Shown here one piece after another: positions 1 through 9,341 of a stretch of DNA of 64,000 nt (position 1 is its first letter; each line of letters begins with the position of its first letter). The stretch is taken from contig CAJINV010000009.1 in assembly GCA_905178155.1 (NCBI GenBank), positions 372,001 through 436,000 on the forward strand, written 5' to 3'. A program made the translations under genes and the position numbers. The notes below the pieces were generated by a model, which was not told where the DNA came from, made no database searches, and saw nothing but the letters and a program-made list of their open reading frames with translations. Source of the DNA: Amoebophrya sp. A120. Lineage: Eukaryota > Sar > Dinophyceae > Syndiniales > Amoebophryaceae.

Positions 1-2
1 TT

Positions 3-3000
3 CTAAATTTCTTGCGAAAAGCGTTGCAAAAAGCAGTTTGTGTTGATGATTTTGAGGCACGAGAAGTAGAAGGAGGAACTGCCAGTGCAAGAAAAGCTAC
101 ACTACCAGTTGTACCAGGACAAGATGTAACGCAGCTTACCGACGAGCAAGAAGAGATGCTCAGTATGAAGTTATCGGCTATCCGGAACCTGCGACTCACG
201 CAGCAGGCGGTGCAGGTGTTGAAAACCGTGACGGCAAATCGGTACTGGTACGAGTACAAGGAACACGAGCTATTGCAGCCGCAATTCGAATTTGTCTTCG
301 TGCCAGAAAATGACAATGTTGATGAGGAAGGACAGGATCTTCAGGAAGACAACCCAGAGTCTGATGAAGCGGCACGACAGCCCACCGGAACCACAGAGTT
401 GGGCTCGTCTAGTTTCTCGCTGAATCACAAAAAGGACCTAGCGCGGAGTCTGCAGCCTTTGAGCAGCATCACAGTTGACCTTTCCTTGGATGGCGGATCC
501 ACGTCGTGGTCGCTTTCTCAGGATAGTTCCGATGGGGACGCGGCAGCAAAAACGAAGCAAAAGGACGCGGAAAGCGCATGTCCGGCTAGAAACGCGACAG
601 AGACGGAGACCCTGGTATCCGAACGGACTGGCAACTACAAAGAGAGTGCCAACACAAACTGCACAAGCACACCGATGCTGCTTACGGAAATTGTAGACCG
701 AGAACCTCAAGTCGCTAAGGTGTCGCGGAAAGAGAAACTGACCACAGAGGATGAGCAATCCGCAGAGATACTCAATTCTGCTGAGCCCGAATTGGCCCAA
801 GTCCAAGATGATCAGGATCAGGACGGATCCATTACGGGTATGCCCTTCCCGACGATGAACAAGAGCGATGAGCTTCCCTACTTCGACGACGGACGCTCCA
901 CACGGCGCTTGCGCGACACCCTGGACATGATTTTCCGGGACTTTTACGACAAACCGGTGGTCTATTTCAACGAACCGGTAACCGACCCGGAGGACGAGAT
1001 TGCGAAGCAGGTACTGGAGGCGTCGGAGAGCCAGGTGGTCCGGCTCTTTCCGCTGGAGCGGCAGTTTTTGCCGCCCTCGAAAAATTTTCTGGCGCAAAAA
1101 CGCGACTTGCACTTCAAAAAGTGGCCCTTATTGCACCGACTGGTCTGCAAGATCTATTTGAGGAAGCCGAAGAAGAAGGCGAGTAGGACTAAAATCAGTG
1201 GCAGGCCCTGGTGTGGTAATGGTCGGACTGACGGCGAAGAAATGTTGACTGAGCATGACAATGGGAATGAGAATGATGTCTCAGAGTCAGAGAAGAATGA
1301 CTCCTTTCCCATTTTGGATGTCCACTTTGAGAAGTACCACAACGACAAATTTACCCTGCTCGATGCGCATTGCCACTTGGAGATTATCTGGCGCAAGTTG
1401 CCTTTCCGCGTGTGCGAGCAGATGACGGACCGCGTGCTGATGACCTTTCACCCAGAGTCGCCCTACAGCCTCCCCAATGCGTGGCAATTGAAGACGATCA
1501 CGTCCGTATGTGACGGCCACAGCTTGGACTTCTGGGAAAAGTACTGCGAAGAGGTCTACTTCTCGAAAATCAGCACGCTCATGGATAGAAAAATGACTGG
1601 AGATGGAGGTGCAGAAATTAGTTCAAGTGCCGGGCAAGAAGCTGACACTGTCGCTTCCGAACAACAACGACTCGTGTTCGACGATCATCTGTACTTTTCC
1701 ATCGGCGTGCACCCGAAATCCATGGTGGAATACCTGAATAACGAGCGCAACATGCAGGAGCGAATGCTGCTCCTCGCGGACAAGCTGCAGGCCATCAACC
1801 GTTTGGTCGCCTGGGGGGAGTGTGGACTGGACTATGACGCGGACCTGGAGGTTCCGGACGACCTGCCGGAGTACGACCGGCCTGACGACATTTTCATCGA
1901 GAAATACGAGCGGGACGGCGATAAAAATTTCGCGGAGTTTTTCAAGTTGAAAGACAAAACCGACCCAGACAAATTTCGATTTTGGACGAAAGCGAAGAAA
2001 AAGGCGGACGCGGCGGGAAAGAACGCCGAGAGCTTCACTTGTCCCGATGAGAAAAATAAAATTGATGAAGAAGGTACTTCTACAACCAGCGCGCCCGTGG
2101 TGCTTCTCGACGAAGCAGGCGAGCCGCTGGAGGACCGCAACAACCCGGATAGTTTTAACTGGGAAGGTCGGCTGGGGATGCACAAGCGGGTGCCGATGCG
2201 GAACCTGGTCCGCGAGCAGTTGCGCGAGTCCGTGAAGCGTGGCCTGCCAGTGGTGCTGCACTCTCGCGGCGCGGACGTGGACATGTTCCGCATTCTGAAG
2301 GAGGAAGTGCCACTGGACACCAAGATCCACCTGCACTGCTGGTCCAGCGGGGGCGTGTTTCTGAAGGAACTTTTGGACACGTTCCCGAATCTGAAAATCG
2401 GCATCGCCGGGCACTTGACCACGCCCTCGGCCGACACCTGGCTCACGCACCCCTTCGCGCATTCCGATGCGGAGAACTACGAACCGCTGCGGAAGAACAT
2501 CACTGACCACTGCCCGCTCTCCAGGCTGGTGGTGGAAACGGACGCGCCCTACATGCCGCCCATCATGCCCGAGGAAGCCAACATGAGCTACGAACTGCCC
2601 AACATGTCGGCGGTTCCCAGCATGAGTTGCGCCACGGTGCGGTACCTCTGCTTCATGTACGGCGACTATGTAGACGTCGGGGAAGATGAACGCGAACAAG
2701 ATGCGGCGCAGGCTTTCGATGCAAAAATGCCATTCGTCGATCAAAAAATTAAAAACGAGGGAGCGTCTGTACCTGTAGAAACAGAAAAGAAAAACGACTT
2801 GAACTTCGTGGTGGGCGCGGACAATGCAGATAATGCAGGAAAAAGCGGCAGCAGCAGCGCAGTATCGGTATCTCGAGCCTCCATGTCTTACGAGCAATTC
2901 AAGGAGCAAAGTCGTGACAATCCGTGGATGACGGGGCACTACTCTTACGTCGGCGATTCGAAAGTCTGGAGAGTCTGGAAACCGTACAACTTCTACGATA

Positions 3001-3047
3001 TGCTGCTTCAGCTGCACAAGAATAACAAAGAAACATTTGGAATCTGA
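3..3047 (+). CDS. TatD-family metal-dependent hydrolase (5' partial)
   Basis: This is a TatD-type deoxyribonuclease/hydrolase of the amidohydrolase fold. The frame is open to the window edge, so the start is missing; the first in-frame ATG is at 156. Family motifs appear in the right order: an HxH metal site in DAHCHLE (His codons at 1368 and 1374), FSIGVHPKS near 1693, the glutamate motif GECGLD near 1815, a histidine in VVLHSRG near 2260, IHLHCW near 2330, and the aspartate motif VETDAPYMPP near 2533. Typical TatD proteins have about 260-300 residues. This one has more than 1,000, with a roughly 450-residue N-terminal extension rich in Glu/Asp/Ser/Thr and charged insertions between the motifs (about 1840-2150 and 2680-2880). 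All metal ligands look intact, so an active enzyme is expected. The extension resembles nothing I know. An upstream exon beyond the window is possible. Confidence 0.85.
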   Translation, partial: LNFLRKALQKAVCVDDFEAREVEGGTASARKATLPVVPGQDVTQLTDEQEEMLSMKLSAIRNLRLTQQAVQVLKTVTANRYWYEYKEHELLQPQFEFVFVPENDNVDEEGQDLQEDNPESDEAARQPTGTTELGSSSFSLNHKKDLARSLQPLSSITVDLSLDGGSTSWSLSQDSSDGDAAAKTKQKDAESACPARNATETETLVSERTGNYKESANTNCTSTPMLLTEIVDREPQVAKVSRKEKLTTEDEQSAEILNSAEPELAQVQDDQDQDGSITGMPFPTMNKSDELPYFDDGRSTRRLRDTLDMIFRDFYDKPVVYFNEPVTDPEDEIAKQVLEASESQVVRLFPLERQFLPPSKNFLAQKRDLHFKKWPLLHRLVCKIYLRKPKKKASRTKISGRPWCGNGRTDGEEMLTEHDNGNENDVSESEKNDSFPILDVHFEKYHNDKFTLLDAHCHLEIIWRKLPFRVCEQMTDRVLMTFHPESPYSLPNAWQLKTITSVCDGHSLDFWEKYCEEVYFSKISTLMDRKMTGDGGAEISSSAGQEADTVASEQQRLVFDDHLYFSIGVHPKSMVEYLNNERNMQERMLLLADKLQAINRLVAWGECGLDYDADLEVPDDLPEYDRPDDIFIEKYERDGDKNFAEFFKLKDKTDPDKFRFWTKAKKKADAAGKNAESFTCPDEKNKIDEEGTSTTSAPVVLLDEAGEPLEDRNNPDSFNWEGRLGMHKRVPMRNLVREQLRESVKRGLPVVLHSRGADVDMFRILKEEVPLDTKIHLHCWSSGGVFLKELLDTFPNLKIGIAGHLTTPSADTWLTHPFAHSDAENYEPLRKNITDHCPLSRLVVETDAPYMPPIMPEEANMSYELPNMSAVPSMSCATVRYLCFMYGDYVDVGEDEREQDAAQAFDAKMPFVDQKIKNEGASVPVETEKKNDLNFVVGADNADNAGKSGSSSAVSVSRASMSYEQFKEQSRDNPWMTGHYSYVGDSKVWRVWKPYNFYDMLLQLHKNNKETFGI

Positions 3048-3125
3048 CGATTGGTTGGGTTGTTGTAAGTTGTACTACTAAAACGAGTTGAACAGGAAAA
3101 ATTTTTCGATTTATTATTAGTGGTT

Positions 3126-3169
3126 TTAGAGTCACTTATGGGTTAATAACCTATAATAAGTGACTCTAA
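3126..3169. repeat. Inverted repeat (14-bp arms) downstream of the TatD gene
   Basis: Arms TTAGAGTCACTTAT (3126-3139) and ATAAGTGACTCTAA (3156-3169) are exact reverse complements around a 16-base loop that itself holds a small palindrome (GGTT-AAT-AACC). It lies about 80 bases after the TatD stop. Part of the arm, GAGTCACTTAT, recurs at about 60054 inside an intron. Its function is unknown; a 3'-end RNA hairpin or a relic of a small inverted-repeat element are both possible. Confidence 0.85.
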
Positions 3170-3175
3170 TTTTTA

Positions 3176-3216
3176 TTTTTTTCGAACAAAGTCATAATGA
3201 CTTTGTTCGAAAAAAA
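3176..3216. repeat. Near-perfect palindrome, 20-bp arms with a one-base centre
   Basis: The left arm 3176-3195 (seven T, then CGAACAAAGTCAT) is exactly complementary to 3197-3216, with one A between them. It starts six bases after the preceding inverted repeat. As RNA it would form a very stable hairpin bounded by A/U tracts. As DNA it could extrude a cruciform. It lies in the probable 3' flank of the TatD gene. No function can be assigned from sequence alone. Confidence 0.9.
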
Positions 3217-4259
3217 TCGTGAGAAGGAATAGCCCCACAGTGCGTGACTGACGGATTTGATTGCAGCCCCATAACGCCGCAGCGCTGCATCTGAACAGGA
3301 GCTTTATGGTTAAGAGAGTGTTTTAACTTTAAGTCGTCGGATGCCACCTCTGTCGCAGTATAAACATTCGAGTATTTTTTTTGCTATGTTTTGTTTAAAA
3401 TTTGATTTCGTTTTCGATTCATATGTCCGTGAGGCACTTCACCTGTTAGAATTGGAAGTACAAGAACAAAAAAAAGTAGAGCGACACAGACCGATCATAT
3501 ACCAAACTGCGACGACAGGAGAAGGTTGTATTCTACTGCATGGTGCATATTGATACGACTTTTTCTCGCGAACGACAGCCACAGCGCATTCCATTTTCAT
3601 ACTCAGCATTTTTTCTTTTAAAAAGAAGGAACCCATTCAGTTTTTCCAAAAAAGCTTTGGAGTAAAGTATCATGAAGGTGGTAAAGGGGAGGGGTGGACG
3701 ACATACATAGACATTCAGAACAGCCTTGGTATTTGGCACTGCTACTTGTTTCGGGTTCTGTTTTGTATGTCGTTTTGTGAATTGTGAGCGTTTTTTTCGT
3801 ATTCGTATTTTGATTTTTCGTTCTTCGATGGTGCACGTCCACGTGTCGTATTCGTTGCACTGATCTGTGCTTCGTTTGCTCCACCGCGTCATCACCGTGA
3901 AATGATACGGCAGAGAGTGCAAATGTAGCAAAGCGAGACGCGGTTCTTGTAGTTCTTTCGGAGGAAAGAGGCCCCCCTAGCGTCGAGCTGAGAACAGAAC
4001 GAAGGTCGTTATCATCAGAGAGTCAGGCACTCTTCTCGCTCCTGCAGAGCGAAGTACAACAAAACATTGAAAATCAAACATACAATCTCATTCAAACTGA
4101 AGAACAAGTAGCTTGTGCGGTCGCATCGAATTCTTTTCTTCTGCACAGAAACTACTGTGCCTAGCACGAAGTACTCGATGTAGGACACAGAAAGTGACAG
4201 CTTTTTGACACATCGGCCTTGACGTTGACAATGATACCAGAGAACGCCTAGGTAAGCAA

Positions 4260-7200
4260 ATGAGAAGTCGAAGCATGAGAGCCGGTATGACGATGAGGAG
4301 ACAACTTCTCCTAGTGGCGGTCATCTGGCTCGCGACATTCCAGCATGATTCTGTCCTTGCGGACCTCCCCGTGCACTGCTTGCTGCAGGACCTTGCTGGC
4401 GAGTGGAAACTGCATTTGACGGAGGAAAAGCCGCGTGACGAGGTGGTGAAACATGGCGAGTCTTTCTGTATGCACCGCGCGCCCAACACAAACCAGGAGA
4501 ACCTGGATCTCTTCGCGAAGAAGCACTGGGCGGAGGAGGTCGGGGAGGCGGCGGAGGAGGCGGTTGTGCATCTAACCCAGGAGCAGTCGGCTGACGTGAC
4601 CACGGACGAGGAGGTTCCGCACTGGCACAAGCTCCTCATCAAAGACGAGGCGGGTTCTATCCAAGGAAAAAAGTGTTACAGTTACACATGTGCTGTAACT
4701 TCAGCATCACAAGTTTTCTCCGCATGACAGAGAAAACTTGCAATGCAAAGATCATAAGGGAAAACAGGAAGGAAACGAGGCTCCAAAGCATTTCCTGCAT
4801 GAGAAAGGTTGTCTGTGTTGCCAGTTTTGCAACACAATGCGTAACTGTAACACTTTTTTCTTCCCATAGGTTCTGGCGTCCTGGGCTCGTGGACGCCGAT
4901 CTACGATGAGGGCATGGACCTGCACTTTGGCAAGAAAAGGCTCTTTGCCTTCTCCGCCTATCAGTGCGCCAGCGCCCAGGCCAGTAGCAGTTCATTTTCA
5001 ACATCGTCCTCCAGTTTTGCACAAGTTCAAATTGCAGCTCCTGCTGGTTCCGATTCCTCCGCTTGCGACAGTTGCGGTTCGGTGAATAATATCACAGATG
5101 AAACTGCAGTGCACATCGCAAAAGAGGAAGATGCTGCAACAAATAAAAATAGTCCCCGTGCAGAAATTGGAATCGACGGAGAGCTGTCAACACCACCTGC
5201 AACGTCGTTCTTGCAACATCAAAGTGCACCATCAGGTGGAGGAACTGAGAATAAAGTGGGAAATAGTGCCGATGACCAAAAAATAACCGAAGAGAGCTTG
5301 TCCTCTGCTCCAACGCAAAAGGAGCTTGTGCACCAGTCCCATTCATCGCGCCCGCTTTACCGCAGCCGCGCGGTTCGGTCCTTTGCATCTGTGAACGGGA
5401 CAACCACGAAGAACCCGTTTCTGGCGCTCATCGAGAAATCGCAAGAGTCGTGCGGGCTGGCTGGCGCCATGATCAACAGCGACGCAACGCTACCACCTGG
5501 CTACGAGTCGCTGTGCGGCCAGACGAACATTGGTTGGTTTTTCAACGAAGAGACCAATCACTACGGGTGCTGGTGGGCGGAGAAGGTAAATCCGGAGCTC
5601 AAGCATTTTGTGTCCTCCTTCGTGTTTCTCCGCAACCACGAACGAAAACGCAGTGTAAACCCGGCGCACCGCATCTTTCGCCGCCACGGCGATCCGCAGG
5701 AGCACGTTCCAAGAACAGAAGCGATGATTAGCGAATCGCAACCACCTCTCCAGATCATGAATACAGCAAGCACGGTGGAACAAGAAGTTCAGGTCGACAA
5801 ATCGCGAACAAGTAGAGCAGCCTTTTCCCTTCCGCACGTTCTGGCCAAGCGATACGTGGCAGCCGTAAACGGATCACGCACTAGTGGCGGCCTCGACGGA
5901 GCGAATTTTGAAAACAGAGTTCAGGAGCAGACGCAGGTGGACAACTCGCGTAGCGGGGCGGAGCGAGCCCGAGAGCGCGTCGACAGCGGAGTTCATGCAG
6001 ATGACGTTTTCAAGAACCTTTACGATACTAGCGAAGAAATGTACAATGCGGCGTCAGAATATCTTTTCGGCAGTCGCGCCGAAAATGACCAAAGTTTGCG
6101 GACCACGCGAACACCATTGTCCTCTACTTCTCAACACGCAGCAGAAAAAATGGCTGAGGGTGCCGAGGAAAAAACTGAAAGTCAGTCCGGAACCACCACC
6201 ACCAATTCAGCGGTCGTAGGCGAACATCCTCCGATAGTGCAGCTGCGTGCTCTCGAAACCACAGCGGCTGCCAAGGTAAAACCGAGCATCACCACGGCGG
6301 GCGCCCAGCAGAGCACAGAGGCGTGCAATTTTGACGCCAGCAACGAAAACCGGGCACTGTTCGAGACGCTGAACAAATTTCGGCAAAATTTTGACTGGCG
6401 CGACCAGTTCGAGGGAAAGTGGGACGTGGCGCCGATCGACCAAGGGAATTGCGGTAGTTGCTACGTCATCGCAGCCACCTACGCGCTCCAGTCGCGCTAC
6501 AATTTAATGCTGCTGAAAGCCGGCGCGGAGCTAGTGGACGAAGATAATGACAGCACTAGCACCTCCGCCGGCAATCTTTTTGGACTCGCAAGTGGCGACT
6601 CTTTGGCGGCACAAGCAGGCGGCGCCATGGCGGGACTTTACGACCGCTTGGTCGGGACCTTCGGAAGTACTAGCAGTAGCAGTGCAACTACATCTTCAAG
6701 TCTTATTTCGACATCGCTCGCAGAAAAGACAAGCGAACAAAAGGGAGCAGTGAAGAACAGTAGAGGAACAGAAATTTTGCGGCGAGAGGAGCAGCACGGT
6801 GACGTCGTCGAGAAAGCACAGATAAAGGTCAACAATGCCGCTGCAAGAAATACGAAGAAAAACAGCACCAGCGCCAGCCAGCTACAACTTGTTCGCCGAG
6901 AGAATCTTGAAGGGGAAAACCACGACCAGCACGATATGAGCATGCAACAGGACCACGAGGAGCATCATGAAGTAGAGGCTGCGACTCAGGTCGGCAGCCG
7001 GAAGAAGCGAACCAAGAAAGTGATTCTGCCGTACCAGGTGCCGCTGAAGTGCAACTTCTACAACCAGGATTGCGACGGTGGCTATCCAGAGCTGGTGGCC
7101 CGGCACTTTGCGGAATTCGGAACCCCGGACGCGTCGCACGAAAACGTGGACTCTACGCTGCCGACCACCGCAGCCCCCGGAGCTGACAGTGTCGACTGCC

Positions 7201-8615
7201 GCGCGATCTTCGGACAAACAAATACCGGTGCTGGGTTGCTTGGCCTTCCTCGCGGATTAATAACCTCGACGTCGTCCCTTCTTGACGAAAAGAAGCAAGG
7301 TGACACTGAAACGACTTTAGCCAATAAAGCGGAAAAATCGAGAGGGAAAGAAGTAGCAGCTGCAGTCGACGCGAAGTACCATAGTAGTAACAGCAGCTCC
7401 TTCGCAGAAAGAGAAACACACCGGGTCGACGAACGGCAACAAATACAGGAAGACATTGACAACCTTTTCTACGCCGCGAAGCAGTCCTACGGGTATGTGG
7501 GCGGGTTCTACGGGAAATGCTCGGAGACGAGATTGATGTACGAAATCCTGCACCACGGCCCGACGCCAGTCGCGGTGGACGCGGGCAGCGGAAACTTTGC
7601 GCAGTACGTGTCGGAAAGCAAAGCGGAAGGCCATCACCTGATGGCCCCGGACGACGTCGGGTTTCTGGAGGTGGTGTACGAAACCAACGACGAAGCGCTC
7701 GACGACAGCATCCGCTTGGTCGCGAACTCCTCGTCGAAGAGTAGCAGTCTGGCGTCGCTCCTTGTGACTAGTATTGCAGCCCAGAGGAGTAACAATGATG
7801 CGGTCTCATCTGTTCCACTTTCCAGCGCCAGGAGCACGACGTTGCGGATCCCCGTGGCAGCTTTGGTCGCGCACCATGCCAAGGCTAGTGAAACACCCGG
7901 CGGAAGCATCGCAGAGACGAACGAGGAGCACCTCTTACAGTTTCTGCTCGACTTGGATATTGCAGGTGGAAGCAGCTTTGCATCCTCTGCAGCTGCTTCC
8001 ACAGCACAGCTCGCGCAGGAGCGAGTAGAGGGCCAGGACGTAGAGCAGCGTCGGAGGGACGTTGCTGGCGACGCTTTTGGAGGTCAGGAAGATCAAGTAC
8101 TAGACCACTCTGTGACAAGAGCCACAGGCATCAAAGCGATCGAAAGCGAGCAAGTCACTGTGAAGCAAGCGAAACAGAAGATTTCTGAAGCGCGGGAGAC
8201 CCTCGCAAGCGGGACTGCCACGGCGGAGGCGAAGAAGGCGTTATTCCAGATTCGGAAACAGACCGAGAGCGCGATCAACTCGTGGGAGTATGTGGACCAC
8301 GCCGTCGTCGCGGTCGGCTGGGGCGAAGACGCGGCAACCGGCAGAAAGTATTGGATCATTCGCAACAGTTGGGGCACCACCTGGGGCCCCAAATCGACCG
8401 GCTACGCCTACCTTCCCCGCGGCGCCAACGAAATGGGCATCGAAACCCAACCGGTTTTCATCGATCCAGATTTCACGCGCGGCAAAGGACTTAAGATCCT
8501 AAAGGAAGATTTGGGGCTGGACGTGTACCCGTACGACGCCGGCAACAAAGCTGGAAGCGAAGGGTCATCAAACGCACACGACCTCCAGTTGCTTTCGGGA
8601 AAAAGGATGAAGTGA
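4260..8615 (+). CDS. Cathepsin C (dipeptidyl peptidase I)-like cysteine protease, two exons
   Basis: This is a papain-family (C1) protease of the cathepsin C type, which removes dipeptides from N-termini in lysosome-like or secretory compartments. I join exons 4260-4653 and 4870-8615 (1,379 residues). The join restores the exclusion domain: a signal peptide ending near VLA, then DLPVHCLLQDLAGEWKLHL, then across the intron GSGVLGSWTPIYDEG. The protease part has DWRDQF, the oxyanion Gln and catalytic Cys in DQGNCGSCY (Cys662, codon 6459), a CDGGYPEL motif, GGFYGKCSE, catalytic His in YVDHAVVAVGWG (His1275) and Asn in IRNSWG (Asn1297). Human cathepsin C has 463 residues. Here long Ser/Thr/Glu-rich insertions sit between the exclusion and protease domains, after the active-site helix (about 6530-7010), at 7200-7450 and at 7680-8250. 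The catalytic residues are complete. The intron is an introner-like element (see 4654-4869). Confidence 0.88.
4654..4869 (+). mobile_element. Introner-like intron with terminal inverted repeats in the cathepsin C gene
   Basis: This 216-base intron is GT...AG. The sequence GGTTCT occurs at both junctions (4653-4658 and 4869-4874, the first copy split by the splice site), as a target-site duplication would. Removing one copy restores the frame and the expected exclusion-domain sequence. Just inside, 4666-4685 and 4841-4860 are perfect 20-bp inverted repeats (GAAAAAAGTGTTACAGTTAC and its complement). Nested hairpins lie within: CAAGTTTTCTC (4710-4720) pairs with 4730-4740 around the loop CGCATGACA, and GTGTTGC pairs with GCAACAC near 4815-4836. 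Direct repeat, terminal inverted repeat and exact intron boundaries together match introner elements, which are non-autonomous DNA transposons acting as introns. Confidence 0.85.
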
Positions 8616-9341
8616 AGGCGAGGAGCCATGAATTTTTCAACAACCGTTGGCATTGAATGTCGAACGAAGGGAACGACAAAGACAACCGCATGCAAAGAAC
8701 AGCAGATGAAATGAGGAACGAGAACGCGTTTCGTTCGCGAGGAAACATCCTTGAATATGATCCCAGTTGCTTGCAATCACAAAGAACTCGCAATCAAACT
8801 GATGGAATAGCATGCCAAGGAACAAGAATTGGACTTAGAATTAGGGTATCTGGAGGACGACGTGCTGTCATGCGCCTGCTTCTGTGCGATGCTTCCGCTT
8901 TGATTCTGATGATGATGAAAGTCTCTAAACTAAAACTCTTTTCGCATTGGTACATTGTTTCTTTTGTGCCACGAATTGGTTTGTGATTTTGCTACTACAG
9001 CCAGATCTTTTTTTCTTGATCCGAAAGACAGGAATAAGACGTAAAGTGTCTGAGAGCATGCATGAGCATCCTGACCCTGAAAAAAGATAAACGAAGTTTA
9101 GCACGATGTGTCTTTGACTTTACTTTGATTTTTTTCCCCCAACCTCATTCTCGCAAGTTCTCTTTTTGCTTCTCTCGTGCCTACTTCGACGCTCCATGCA
9201 GGAGTCTGCTCATTGTCTCAAGAACAGCACTAAGGTGAAAGCAAAATTCAAGGCAGTGTCCCTCGTCGAAATATTTTTTCGTTTTAGCATTTGATTCTAG
9301 TATCTGTATTTGTTCTTGCGGTTTCAGTATTTCAGCCCACG
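8616..9341. other. Intergenic region, no feature recognised
   Basis: This lies between the cathepsin C stop and the next ATG. The short open frame at 8657-8986 has no family similarity and no credible start context. I see no RNA gene, long repeat or strong hairpin. Confidence 0.5.

Larger units (their letters stand above)
3048..4259. other. Intergenic region between the TatD and cathepsin C genes
   Basis: I see no supported gene here. Open frames of 65-130 codons on both strands lack family similarity. The notable content is the palindrome pair at 3126-3216, about 80-170 bases after the TatD stop codon. The rest is unremarkable mixed-composition sequence that presumably holds the 3' end of one transcript and the 5' region of the next. 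Confidence 0.6.

Noticed and set aside
1623-3017. 464-codon open frame on the minus strand
   Set aside because: It is antisense to the conserved TatD motifs, has no domain of its own and mirrors the codon bias of the plus-strand gene.
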